From the NCBI RefSeq assembly GCF_900111815.1, contig NZ_LT630004.1, positions 595,671-659,670 of the forward strand: a stretch of DNA of 64,000 bases, in the 5' to 3' direction. This document shows positions 53,763 to 64,000 of the stretch, in pieces (the stretch's first letter is position 1; every line of letters begins with the position of its first letter). Source of the stretch: Bacillus massilinigeriensis (GTDB lineage: Bacteria > Bacillota > Bacilli > Bacillales > Cytobacillaceae). A model generated the notes under the pieces. It was not told the DNA's origin. It did no database searches and saw only the letters and a list, made by a program, of their open reading frames with translations. Made by a program: the position numbers and the translations under genes.

Positions 53763-54203
53763 ATGAAACTTCACGAGTTAAAGCCTGCAGAAGGTTCACG
53801 CAAAGAACGCAAACGTAAAGGCCGCGGTATCGGATCCGGAAACGGCAAAACTGCCGGAAAAGGTCACAAAGGACAAAACGCTCGTTCTGGCGGCGGTGTA
53901 CGCCCAGGATTCGAAGGTGGTCAAACACCTTTGTTCAGACGTCTGCCTAAGCGTGGTTTTACGAACATAAACCGCAAGGAATATGCAATCGTAAACCTTG
54001 ACGCTCTGAACCGTTTTGAAGACGGAACAGAAGTAACACCAGAACTTCTTATTGAAACAGGGCTTGTAAAGAAAGAGTTAGCTGGTATCAAGATTCTTGC
54101 CAATGGCAAGCTTGAGAAAAAGCTAACAGTAAAAGCTCAAAAGTTCTCCTCTGCTGCCAAGGAAGCTATCGAAGCTGCCGGCGGACAGCTTGAGGTGATC
54201 TAA
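53763..54203 (+). CDS. rplO: Ribosomal protein L15
   Basis: Late-assembly 50S protein. The 146 residues have the glycine-rich basic N-terminus [20 protein letters not shown] and the [13 protein letters not shown] start. The stop codon shares its last base with the secY ATG (TAATG), so secY translation is coupled. Confidence 0.98.
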   Translation: MKLHELKPAEGSRKERKRKGRGIGSGNGKTAGKGHKGQNARSGGGVRPGFEGGQTPLFRRLPKRGFTNINRKEYAIVNLDALNRFEDGTEVTPELLIETGLVKKELAGIKILANGKLEKKLTVKAQKFSSAAKEAIEAAGGQLEVI

Positions 54204-55506
54204 TGTTCCAAACAATCTCCAATTTTATGCGCGTGGGTGAAATTAGAAATAAAATTCTCTTCACCCTTTTAATGTTGATTATATTCCGGTTGGGTGCGTT
54301 CATCCCTGTACCTGGCGTAAATGCAGAAATACTCGCTCAGCAGGATGACCTTAGCGTTTTTGGAGTGTTGAACACATTTGGCGGTGGAGCGCTGATGAAC
54401 TTTTCTATTTTAGCGATGGGAATTATGCCTTACATTACAGCATCGATTATCATCCAGCTCTTGCAAATGGATGTTGTTCCGAAGTTTACGGAATGGTCCA
54501 AACAAGGCGAAGTAGGACGAAGGAAGCTCGCTCAAATCACTCGCTATTTTACCATTGTGCTTGGGTTCATCCAGGCTATTGGCATGTCTATCGGTTTTAA
54601 CAACATGGCAGGCGGCACACTCATCGTGGATACTGGCATTACGTCATATCTGTTGATCGCGCTCGTCCTCACTGCCGGAACTGCATTCCTGATGTGGCTG
54701 GGTGAACAGATTACGGCCAAGGGTGTCGGAAACGGAATCTCCATCATCATTTTTGCAGGTATTTGCGCAGGTTTGCCGACAATGGTAAACCAAATTTACG
54801 CACAGCAGTTCGAAAATGCAGGGGAGCAGCTGTTCCTTCGCATTGTCACTGTTGTCTTGATTGCTCTTGCGATTATTGCCATCATTGCTGGTGTCATTTT
54901 CATTCAGCAAGCAACCAGGAAAATTCCGATACAGTATGCCAAGCGAATGAGTGCAGGCAACCAGCCTGTCGGCGGCCAGAACACTCACTTGCCATTGAAA
55001 GTGAATGCGGCCGGCGTCATCCCGGTTATCTTTGCGATTTCGTTCGTTGTTACGCCACCAACAATCGCCCAGTTTTTCGGGGATCCCCAAAAACAGGACT
55101 GGACCGATACGGTACAAAAGATTTTTGATTATACACAGCCAATCGGAATGATCATCTATGTTGCATTGATCATTGCATTCACTTATTTCTATGCGTTTAT
55201 TCAGGTGAATCCGGAGCAGGTTGCGGAAAACTTGAAGAAGCAAGGTGGTTATGTCCCGGGCATCCGTCCTGGACAGAAGACACAGGAATATTTAACGAAG
55301 GTTCTTTACCGCCTGACATTTGTGGGAGCTCTTTTCCTTGCTGCCATTTCGGTTTTGCCGGTTTTCTTCATTAAATTTGCTGGTCTGCCTCAATCCGTAC
55401 AGATTGGCGGCACGAGCCTTCTGATTGTCGTTGGGGTCGCCCTCGAAACGATGAAACAGCTTGAGGCACAGCTTGTAAAACGCCATTATAAAGGATTCAT
55501 TAAATA

Positions 55507-55507
<1 letters not shown>
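54203..55507 (+). CDS. secY: Preprotein translocase subunit SecY
   Basis: Channel subunit of the Sec translocon. The 434 residues show ten membrane spans, the plug region after the first span (around 55-75) and the cytoplasmic loop [21 protein letters not shown]; the C-terminal loop [12 protein letters not shown] binds SecA and the ribosome. It overlaps rplO by one base. A hairpin follows it. Confidence 0.98.
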
Positions 55508-56211
<704 letters not shown>

Positions 56212-56212
<1 letters not shown>

Positions 56213-56958
56213 TGATCATTTGCAAAACCCCTCGTGAAATAGAAATCATGCGCGAGGCTGGACGAATTGTGGCATTGACTCATCAGGAGCTGAAGAAACA
56301 TGTCGCTCCTGGCATTACGACGAAAGAACTGGACGCCATCGCGGAGGAATTCATCCGCAAATTTGATGCAACACCTTCTTTCAAAGGGTACAATGGTTTC
56401 AGCGGCAGCATCTGTGCATCGGTTAACAATGAACTAGTTCACGGGATACCTGGTAAGAGAGTCCTGGAAGAAGGCGATATCATCAGTATTGATATCGGTG
56501 CGAAATACAACGGATATCATGGTGATTCAGCCTGGACCTACGGCGTAGGGACAATCGATGATGAATCCCGCCGCTTAATGGAGGTTACAGAGCAATCGCT
56601 ATACCTTGGGCTTGAAGAAGCAAAGCCGGGTGCGCGCCTGTCGAACATCTCCTATGCTGTTCAAACGTATGTGGAAAACAACGGTTTTTCAATCGTGCGT
56701 GAGTATGTAGGCCACGGAATCGGGCAAGAATTACATGAGGACCCTAGTGTCCCTCACTTCGGCCCTCCGAACAAAGGACCTAGGCTACGGCCAGGCATGG
56801 TCTTTTGTGTGGAGCCAATGGTGAATGCCGGAAAACGCTATGTCAAGACTTTGGCAGATGACTGGACAGTCGTGACGAATGATGGCAAAAGATGTGCCCA
56901 TTATGAGCACACAATTGCAATCACAGAAAGCGGCTTCGAAATCCTGACAAAAGCCTGA
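56212..56958 (+). CDS. map: Methionine aminopeptidase type I
   Basis: Removes the initiator methionine. The 248 residues contain the metal ligands in [20 protein letters not shown] (two aspartates), [18 protein letters not shown] (histidine) and the C-terminal glutamates of VEPMV and HYEHTIAIT. It starts on the last base of the adk stop. infA lies 286 bases downstream. Confidence 0.98.
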
Positions 56959-57244
56959 TGGCGATTCGGCAGGTCATGGTGAACCCCGTTTTTAAAAAAT
57001 GCTCATTTTCATGAGTTTTTAGAGGACGGGAGCGGGCTAATATGATATATTTATAAGGTTGACGGAAGAAAGGGATGTTTTTGAGAGCGGCTGACATACA
57101 CTTCGACCGGATCACCTTATCATTGAATCCGTTTCTCCAAGATGACAGCCTTGAAAAGGCCGCACGAAAACAGGTATGCTAGATTCGCCTGTGCGAAGCA
57201 GTTTGTATCATACGAGAATGAAATATAGAAGGGAGACGAGTTCG
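56959..57244. other. map-infA intergenic region
   Basis: Holds a weak terminator-like hairpin CTCAT/ATGAG plus TTTTT (57002-57020) and a possible infA promoter TTGAAA (57151-57156), 18 bases, TATGCT (57175-57180). The small KOW-domain gene found here in B. subtilis (ybzG) is not recognisable. A 35-codon frame at 57075-57182 has a poor ribosome site and no similarity that I recognise. Confidence 0.45.
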
Positions 57245-57612
<368 letters not shown>

Positions 57613-57633
57613 TATTGAAGGAGGTGCACTTTA

Positions 57634-57999
57634 ATGGCACGTATTGCTGGTGTAGATATTCCACGTGAAAAGCGTGTAGTTATTTCATTGACTTATATTT
57701 TCGGGATCGGCAGACCAACTGCTGAAAAGATCCTTGCTGAAGCTGGTGTTTCTGAAGACACTCGCGTTCGCGATCTTACAGAAGACGAATTGAACAAAAT
57801 CCGTGAAATCGTTGACAAGCTAAAAGTAGAAGGCGACCTTCGTCGTGAAGTATCCCTTAACATCAAACGTTTGATGGAAATCGGTTCTTACCGTGGTCTT
57901 CGTCACCGTCGCGGTCTTCCTGTCCGTGGCCAAAACACGAAGAACAACGCTCGTACGCGTAAGGGTCCTCGTAAGACTGTAGCTAACAAGAAAAAATAA
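57634..57999 (+). CDS. rpsM: Ribosomal protein S13
   Basis: 30S head protein contacting the P-site tRNA and L5. The 121 residues include [20 protein letters not shown] at the start and the H2TH motif [17 protein letters not shown], ending in a basic tail. It follows AAGGAGGTG. Confidence 0.98.
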   Translation: MARIAGVDIPREKRVVISLTYIFGIGRPTAEKILAEAGVSEDTRVRDLTEDELNKIREIVDKLKVEGDLRREVSLNIKRLMEIGSYRGLRHRRGLPVRGQNTKNNARTRKGPRKTVANKKK

Positions 58000-58413
<414 letters not shown>

Positions 58414-58580
58414 TTTTTCTGTATAGAATTTGTATCCCTGTCTATAATGGGTTATGATACGTATATTTCTATATACAGAGAGTTGTCCAGTTGTTGTGCA
58501 CAGACGGGAACGTATACATGGGGACTTACGGCAAGGACTATCCTGCCGGGGTTTCGACGTTTTGAAGGAGGGTATATTTG

Positions 58581-59525
58581 ATGATCGAAATAGAAAAACC
58601 AAAAATCGAAACGATTGAGATCAGCGATGATGCCAAATACGGCAAGTTTGTCGTAGAACCGCTTGAGCGTGGATATGGTACAACTTTGGGTAACTCCTTA
58701 CGTCGTATCCTTTTATCCTCACTTCCAGGTGCCGCTGTTACGTCGATTCAAATCGATGGTGTACTTCATGAGTTCTCTACAATTGAAGGCGTCGTGGAAG
58801 ATGTTACATCCATCATCCTGAATGTTAAGAAGCTGGCGTTAAAAATTTACTCTGACGAAGAGAAGACACTGGAAATCGATATTCAGGGCGAAGGTGCCGT
58901 CAAGGCAGGCAACATCACACACGACAGCGATGTCGAGATCTTAAATCCCGATCTTCATATTGCTACTCTTTCAAGCAAAGGGTCATTGCGCATGCGCTTG
59001 ACTGCAAGAAGAGGCCGTGGTTATACACCTGCTGATCAAAACAAGCGAGAAGACCAGCCAATCGGTGTCATTCCGATCGATTCAATCTATACACCGGTAT
59101 CTCGTGTATCTTACCAGGTTGAAAACACTCGTGTCGGCCAAATGACCAACTATGATAAATTGACATTCGATGTTTGGACGGATGGAAGCACAGGACCGAA
59201 AGAAGCAATCGCGCTTGGTGCAAAAATCCTCACAGAACATTTGAATATATTTGTCGGATTGACTGATGAAGCTCAAAATGCGGAGATCATGGTAGAAAAA
59301 GAAGAAGATCAAAAAGAAAAAGTTCTTGAGATGACAATCGAGGAACTAGATCTTTCTGTTCGTTCTTATAACTGCCTGAAGCGTGCCGGAATCAATACCG
59401 TTCAAGAGCTTGCTCATAAGACGGAAGAAGATATGATGAAAGTTCGCAACCTAGGCAGAAAGTCATTGGAAGAAGTAAAGGCAAAATTAGAAGAGCTAGG
59501 CTTAGGCCTTCGTAAGGATGACTGA
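58581..59525 (+). CDS. rpoA: RNA polymerase alpha subunit
   Basis: Assembles the polymerase and contacts UP elements and regulators. I choose ATG 58581 ([21 protein letters not shown]), behind GAAGGAGGG; a TTG in front of it is not needed. The 314 residues carry the N-terminal dimerisation domain with [14 protein letters not shown] and a C-terminal domain with [21 protein letters not shown] at 58443-58448 could belong to a weak extra promoter upstream. Confidence 0.98.
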   Translation: MIEIEKPKIETIEISDDAKYGKFVVEPLERGYGTTLGNSLRRILLSSLPGAAVTSIQIDGVLHEFSTIEGVVEDVTSIILNVKKLALKIYSDEEKTLEIDIQGEGAVKAGNITHDSDVEILNPDLHIATLSSKGSLRMRLTARRGRGYTPADQNKREDQPIGVIPIDSIYTPVSRVSYQVENTRVGQMTNYDKLTFDVWTDGSTGPKEAIALGAKILTEHLNIFVGLTDEAQNAEIMVEKEEDQKEKVLEMTIEELDLSVRSYNCLKRAGINTVQELAHKTEEDMMKVRNLGRKSLEEVKAKLEELGLGLRKDD

Positions 59526-59578
59526 TAGATTCACCTTACTTGGGCGTTTTGCTGCGAAGCAAAAAAGCTGGTTCATAA

Positions 59579-59965
<387 letters not shown>

Positions 59966-59983
59966 TACTTTTTCATTCAAAAC

Positions 59984-60028
59984 AAGGGAGATGGACAGTT
60001 TTGACAAACTTGTTTCATCCCCTTTTTT
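59984..60028 (+). terminator. Rho-independent terminator after rplQ
   Basis: GGG-(A)-GATGGA (59986-59995) pairs with TTTCATC-CCC (60013-60022) with one bulge, followed by six Ts. Confidence 0.75.
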
Positions 60029-60350
60029 CATAATTGCATCGACGAATGAAGCAACTCAGGCCAAACGAGCGTTACGATGAGCGAAGTACTGCAAAAGGTC
60101 TGCCGGCTGCTACTTGTCTGGCTTACCTGTTCGTCTCGTCTAGCTCATGCACCTTTTCCCCATCCTCCTTCAGGATGTGCGTTATTAGCGGAAGCCGTTT
60201 CCGCTGGGAAAAGGTGCAGGCTTTTTTTGTATCTAAACATTTTTTCAGCAGTCTGAAAATAGAGGAGAACGGACATTTTTTTATTCATCCGTTATGATGG
60301 AGAAGTGTCCTGAAGCAGAGCATAGATTGTCTCAAGGAGTGGAGAAGAGG
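60029..60350. other. rplQ-ecfA1 intergenic region with structured RNA candidate
   Basis: This stretch has no gene. Positions 60040-60110 hold related repeat-like words (GACGAATGAAGCAACT..., GATGAGCGAAGTACTGC...). Positions 60149-60227 form a multibranched hairpin ending in a T-run, described separately. The DNA to 60350 is leader of ecfA1. Confidence 0.5.
60149..60227 (+). ncRNA. Three-way-junction terminator-like RNA
   Basis: A perfect 12-bp closing stem (GCACCTTTTCCC 60149-60160 with GGGAAAAGGTGC 60206-60217) encloses two hairpins, CATCCT/AGGATG (60161-60177) and AGCGGAA/TTCCGCT (60187-60205), and is followed by AGGCTTTTTTT. It could be a second alpha-operon terminator, a riboswitch-like attenuator for ecfA1A2T, or an intergenic mobile repeat. 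Confidence 0.6.
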
Positions 60351-61190
60351 ATGGCAAAGCAGCTGGTGAAGCTAGAGCATGTTACGTATCAATACGATGA
60401 CCAGGAAACACCTGCATTGAAGGATGTCAGCCTTGAAGTGCAGGAAGGGGAGTGGCTTGCAATTGTCGGCCACAATGGGTCAGGGAAATCTACCCTTGCA
60501 AGGATACTGAACGGCCTTCTGTTCCCGCAGCATGGCAGTGTCATGGTATGCGGACATGAATTAAACGAAGAGAGCATCTGGGAAATCCGAAAGTCAATCG
60601 GCATGGTATTCCAAAACCCCGATAATCAGTTTGTCGGGACAACGGTGCAGGATGATGTGGCTTTTGGTCTGGAAAACGGCGGCATTCCCCCGGTGGAAAT
60701 GAGGGAGCGGGTCAAAGACGCCTTAAGCAAGGTAAAGATGGACCAATTTCTCGATCAAGAGCCGCACCATCTTTCTGGAGGGCAAAAGCAGCGCGTCGCG
60801 ATTGCAGGCATACTCGCATTGCGTCCGGCCATCATCGTGCTGGATGAAGCAACATCCATGCTGGATCCCCGCGGAAGGGAAGAAGTGTTCCAGACGGTAT
60901 TGGAATTGAAGGAAAGGGAAAACCTCACTGTTCTTTCGATAACCCATGACCTCGAAGAAGCAGCGAAAGCAGACCGAATTATCGTGATGAACAGAGGAAA
61001 AGTGTACCGTTCAGGCACTCCGGAGGAAGTTTTCCGGCTTGCTGAAGAGTTAATTCGCCTGGGGCTGGACATACCATTCCCTGTAAAAATAAGCAAGATG
61101 CTGCGTGAGAAGGGGATTGATCTTTCCAGGCAGTTTTTAAGTGAAGAAGAGTTGGTGGCAGAGCTATGGACATCTCACTGCTCAATGTAG
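60351..61190 (+). CDS. ecfA1: ECF transporter ATPase EcfA1
   Basis: Energy-coupling ATPase of a group II ECF vitamin transporter. I choose ATG 60351 (MAKQLVKLEHVTYQYDD), after GTGGAGAAGAGG. The 279 residues have Walker A GHNGSGKST, Q-loop FQNPDNQFVG, signature LSGGQKQRVAIA, and Walker B IIVLDEATSMLD. It overlaps ecfA2 by 25 bases. The S components that define substrates are encoded elsewhere. Confidence 0.96.
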   Translation: MAKQLVKLEHVTYQYDDQETPALKDVSLEVQEGEWLAIVGHNGSGKSTLARILNGLLFPQHGSVMVCGHELNEESIWEIRKSIGMVFQNPDNQFVGTTVQDDVAFGLENGGIPPVEMRERVKDALSKVKMDQFLDQEPHHLSGGQKQRVAIAGILALRPAIIVLDEATSMLDPRGREEVFQTVLELKERENLTVLSITHDLEEAAKADRIIVMNRGKVYRSGTPEEVFRLAEELIRLGLDIPFPVKISKMLREKGIDLSRQFLSEEELVAELWTSHCSM

Positions 61191-62041
61191 AATACCGCTA
61201 TCAGGCGGATACACCGTTTGAGCGGCTCGCACTCTCGGATGTTTCAATTAATATCCCAAGCGGTGCATATGTCGCCATCATCGGCCACACAGGCTCGGGA
61301 AAATCGACCGTCCTTCAGCATTTGAATGCCTTGCTGAAACCGACAAAAGGAACCGTTCTGCTCGGTAGCAGGGAAATCAGGGCTGGCAGGAAAGAAAAGA
61401 ATTTGAAGGCAGTCAGAGAAAAAGTCGGTATTGTCTTCCAATTCCCGGAGCATCAGCTTTTTGAGGAAACAGTCGAAAAGGATATTATGTTCGGTCCGCT
61501 TAACTTCGGCGTTTCTGAGAGCGAAGCGAAAGAGCGTGCTGCGGTTGCAATTCGCCAGGTTGGGCTCGATGCAAGCATTCTTGAAAAATCACCATTCGAC
61601 TTATCCGGAGGGCAAATGCGCCGCGTTGCAATAGCAGGAGTTTTGGCGATGAAGCCAGAGGTGATTGTTCTTGATGAACCAACAGCAGGGCTTGATCCCC
61701 GCGGACGGAAAGAAATTATGGACTTGTTCTACAGGCTCCATCATGAAAACAGGATTTCGACTGTACTAGTGACACACAGCATGGAAGATGCTGCTCATTA
61801 TGCGGATGATATCTTCATTATGCAAAAAGGCTCCGTTTACAAGAAAGGGAGCCCGATAGAGATTTTCTCGTCGCCGCAAATCCTTGTTGATATGGGACTT
61901 GATGTGCCGGAGGTCGTCCGGTTTCAACTGAAGTTCGAGAAGGCGTTCGGCCGGAAGCTCGGCAAAATCTGTCTGACGGCAGAAGAGCTTACCGACGAGG
62001 TAGCGCGAGTGCTGAAGGGGGCTGGCCTCCATGATGGATAA
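61166..62041 (+). CDS. ecfA2: ECF transporter ATPase EcfA2
   Basis: Second ATPase, forming a heterodimer with EcfA1. The 291 residues contain Walker A GHTGSGKST, FQFPEHQLFEETV, LSGGQMRRVAIAG and VIVLDEPTAGLDPRG. It starts inside ecfA1 and ends inside the start of ecfT, a strongly coupled arrangement that gives equimolar subunits. Confidence 0.96.
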   Translation: MDISLLNVEYRYQADTPFERLALSDVSINIPSGAYVAIIGHTGSGKSTVLQHLNALLKPTKGTVLLGSREIRAGRKEKNLKAVREKVGIVFQFPEHQLFEETVEKDIMFGPLNFGVSESEAKERAAVAIRQVGLDASILEKSPFDLSGGQMRRVAIAGVLAMKPEVIVLDEPTAGLDPRGRKEIMDLFYRLHHENRISTVLVTHSMEDAAHYADDIFIMQKGSVYKKGSPIEIFSSPQILVDMGLDVPEVVRFQLKFEKAFGRKLGKICLTAEELTDEVARVLKGAGLHDG

Positions 62042-62828
62042 AGTTTTATTCGGCCGCTATGTACCAGCTGATTCCGTGCTGCACCGGATGGACCCGCGAT
62101 CGAAGCTTATTCTTATCTTTTTATATGTCTGTATTGTCTTTTTGGCCAATAACCCATGGACTTATATAATTCTAGGTGTCTATACTCTTTTTCTTGCAGG
62201 AATGTCGAAGATCCCTGCAAGATTCTTGATTGCCGGACTGAAGCCGGTGCTATGGCTTGTATTATTTACGTTCCTCCTGCATTTCTTTTTCACAAAAGGC
62301 GGCGATCCGTTTTTTAAGATTGGGAGCTATGCAATCTATGAGGAAGGAATCCGGCAAGGTATCTATATTTCACTTCGGTTTCTCTTGTTGATTATCGTTA
62401 CGTCTCTTCTGACGCTTACGACGACACCTATTGAAATTACGGACGGGCTGGAGAGCTTGCTTGGACCGCTGAAAAAAATCCGCTTCCCAGTCCATGAACT
62501 TGCACTGATGATGTCCATCTCACTCCGCTTCATCCCAACGCTGATGCAGGAGACGGATAAAATCATGAAGGCGCAAATGGCGCGTGGTGTCGAGTACACA
62601 AGCGGCCCGGTCAAGGATAGACTGAAGGCTATCGTCCCGCTTTTAATCCCGTTGTTCGTCAGCTCCTTCAAGAGGGCAGAAGAGCTTGCTATCGCCATGG
62701 AGGCGCGCGGTTACAGGGGCGGCGAAGGCAGGACAAAGTACAGACAGCTGAGCTGGACGTTTGCCGATACAGGCATGCTGCTCTTGCTTGGTGCATTGAC
62801 GATTTTATTAGTAGTGTTCAGGGGCTGA
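62031..62828 (+). CDS. ecfT: ECF transporter transmembrane subunit EcfT
   Basis: Membrane scaffold linking the two ATPases to a vitamin-binding S component. The 265 residues show about six membrane spans and two cytoplasmic coupling helices with MARGVEYTSG and AMEARGYRGG motifs (A-R-G type) that contact the ATPases. Its start overlaps the end of ecfA2 by 11 bases. Confidence 0.96.
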   Translation: MMDKVLFGRYVPADSVLHRMDPRSKLILIFLYVCIVFLANNPWTYIILGVYTLFLAGMSKIPARFLIAGLKPVLWLVLFTFLLHFFFTKGGDPFFKIGSYAIYEEGIRQGIYISLRFLLLIIVTSLLTLTTTPIEITDGLESLLGPLKKIRFPVHELALMMSISLRFIPTLMQETDKIMKAQMARGVEYTSGPVKDRLKAIVPLLIPLFVSSFKRAEELAIAMEARGYRGGEGRTKYRQLSWTFADTGMLLLLGALTILLVVFRG

Positions 62829-62831
62829 TAG

Positions 62832-63572
62832 ATGGTGAAAAGAATTAAATGCATCGTCGCCTATGATGGGACAAATTTTGCCGGTTATCAGGTTCAGCCG
62901 GGAAAGCGCACGGTCCAAAGTGAACTGGAGGCAGCGCTTGTGAAAATCCACAAAGGCCATGATGTGCGAGTATTCGCCTCGGGCCGTACGGATGCTGGCG
63001 TCCATGCCAAGGGACAGGTCATCCACTTTAACACGCCCTTGGGCCTACCAGAAGACAGGTGGATACCAGCGCTCAATTCGCTGCTGCCTCCTGATATCGC
63101 CATTCAGCATTCAAAAGCCGTTTCCCCTGATTTCCATGCGCGCTTTGATGCAGTGGGGAAGGAGTATCGCTACTTCATTCATCGCGGCAAAACGCGCGAC
63201 CCTTTTAAGCGAAATTACAGCTATCAGTTTCCTTACCCGCTGGCTCTTGAGAGAATCCGAGAAGCCATTCCGTTTTTGACAGGTACGCATGATTTCACAA
63301 GCTTTTGCTCTGCGAAGACAGAAGTAGAGGACAGGGTACGGACATTGGAGGAGATCGAACTTATCGAAGGTGATGACGGGTTTGTACTCTGCTTCAGGGG
63401 CAACGGATTCCTCTACAACATGGTGAGGATTTTAACTGGAACGCTGCTTGAAGTAGGCTCAGGAGAACGTGCTCCAGAGGAACTGACAGAAGTGCTCGAA
63501 AGACGAGACCGTTCCGCAGCCGGGAAGACTGCCCCTGGTAACGGATTATATCTTTGGGAAGTTTTCTACTAG
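62832..63572 (+). CDS. truA: tRNA pseudouridine synthase A
   Basis: Makes pseudouridine at positions 38-40 of tRNA. The 246 residues start [20 protein letters not shown] and contain the catalytic aspartate in [16 protein letters not shown], with [16 protein letters not shown]. It lies three bases after ecfT. The rplM promoter region follows. Confidence 0.97.
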   Translation: MVKRIKCIVAYDGTNFAGYQVQPGKRTVQSELEAALVKIHKGHDVRVFASGRTDAGVHAKGQVIHFNTPLGLPEDRWIPALNSLLPPDIAIQHSKAVSPDFHARFDAVGKEYRYFIHRGKTRDPFKRNYSYQFPYPLALERIREAIPFLTGTHDFTSFCSAKTEVEDRVRTLEEIELIEGDDGFVLCFRGNGFLYNMVRILTGTLLEVGSGERAPEELTEVLERRDRSAAGKTAPGNGLYLWEVFY

Positions 63573-63610
63573 CAATTTCGGAAAAAATACTATGACAACT
63601 AATCCTGGTG

Positions 63611-63639
63611 TTGACAATCTGGACATAAGGATATATCAT
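63611..63639 (+). promoter_or_regulatory. Sigma-A promoter of rplM
   Basis: TTGACA (63611-63616), 17 bases, TATCAT (63634-63639), in an AT-rich stretch. Confidence 0.8.
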
Positions 63640-63644
63640 ATCAT

Positions 63645-63735
63645 ATGTATGTATTTTAAACCCACGATAAGCCCCGGAAAGCCTTATCTGTGTAAAATAT
63701 ATCGACCGTAATGAAAATAGGATTTTTTTTAATTA
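63645..63735 (+). promoter_or_regulatory. L13 leader
   Basis: The leader before rplM carries a hairpin CAC-GATAAG / CTTATC-T-GTG (63663-63692) with a CCCCGGAAAG loop, as in the Firmicute L13 leader RNA, whose presumed ligand is L13. The run of Ts at 63723-63730 precedes the rplM ribosome site. Confidence 0.7.
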
Positions 63736-63750
63736 ACAGGAGGGACACTC

Positions 63751-64000
63751 ATGCGTTCAACGTTTATGGCAAATGCCAAGAATATCGAGCGTAAATGGTA
63801 TGTCATCGATGCAGAAGGCCAAACTCTTGGTCGCCTTGCAAGCGAAGTTGCATCCATTTTGCGCGGTAAACATAAGCCGACTTTCACTCCACATGTAGAT
63901 ACTGGAGATCATGTCATCATCATCAATGCTTCAAAGATCGAACTTACTGGCAAGAAATTGACTGACAAAATCTACTACCGCCACTCTATGCACCCAGGCG
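63751..64000 (+). CDS. rplM: Ribosomal protein L13 (5' part)
   Basis: Early-assembly 50S protein. The gene is cut by the window end: 83 of about 145 codons are present, beginning [20 protein letters not shown] after AGGAGGGACACTC. The segment [19 protein letters not shown] and [13 protein letters not shown] identify it. rpsI should follow. Confidence 0.97.
   Translation, partial: MRSTFMANAKNIERKWYVIDAEGQTLGRLASEVASILRGKHKPTFTPHVDTGDHVIIINASKIELTGKKLTDKIYYRHSMHPG

Noticed and set aside
57075-57182. Small frame MFLRAADIHFDR... between map and infA
   Set aside because: Poor ribosome site and no KOW motif; kept only as a note in the gap entry.

Overview
The window is chromosomal DNA from a Bacillaceae bacterium (Bacillus in the broad sense). 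The gene order ctsR-mcsA-mcsB-clpC-radA-yacL-ispD-ispF-gltX-cysE-cysS-mrnC-rlmB-rae1-sigH-rpmG-secE-nusG-rplKAJL-rsmC-rpoBC-rplGB-rpsL-rpsG-fusA-tuf, followed by S10-spc-alpha ribosomal genes, ecfA1A2T, truA and rplM, is that of the Bacillus subtilis origin-proximal str/S10 region. The proteins read as close relatives of the B. subtilis ones. Nearly every gene is on the + strand, with strong Shine-Dalgarno sites and frequent GTG or TTG starts. I found no rRNA or tRNA genes.

Layout. 1-5.0 kb: CtsR-controlled protein quality control operon. 5.1-10.5 kb: radA, the PIN-TRAM gene yacL, two isoprenoid genes and gltX; disA, normally between radA and yacL, is absent. 10.5-15.4 kb: a cysteine T-box leader, cysE-cysS, mrnC, rlmB, rae1 and sigH. 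15.4-27.4 kb: rpmG, secE, nusG, L11/L1/L10/L7-L12 and RNA polymerase beta and beta-prime. 27.5-32.3 kb: str operon ending in tuf and a strong terminator. 45.0-60.0 kb: S10-spc-alpha clusters with secY, adk, map, infA and rpoA. 60.3-64 kb: ECF transporter module, truA and the 5' part of rplM. Several leaders are recognisable: T-box, L10 leader and L13 leader. Three more structured leaders (nusG, rplK/rplA, tuf) are proposed from sequence.

The accessory feature is a complete type I-B CRISPR-Cas locus (32.4-44.6 kb) sitting between tuf and rpsJ, a junction normally occupied only by the S10 promoter region. It has its own promoter and the order cas6-cas8-cas7-cas5-(hairpin)-cas3-cas4-cas1-cas2-leader-array. 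The array has 33 identical 29-bp repeats followed by a 34th, one-base-variant terminal repeat. That last repeat is separated from the rest by a 1651-bp IS1380-family element inserted in the middle of the last spacer. Its 5-bp target duplication (GAATA) is intact, and removing the element plus one duplication copy restores a 36-bp spacer. Two tandem promoters downstream of the array keep the essential S10 genes independent of the insertion.

How it works together: the housekeeping part makes the transcription and translation machinery with its folding and decay factors. The CRISPR part makes an interference complex (Cas8-Cas7-Cas5-Cas6), the Cas3 nuclease-helicase and the Cas4-Cas1-Cas2 adaptation module, and looks intact. 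The cas genes have no frameshifts and the adaptation (leader) end is not touched by the IS.
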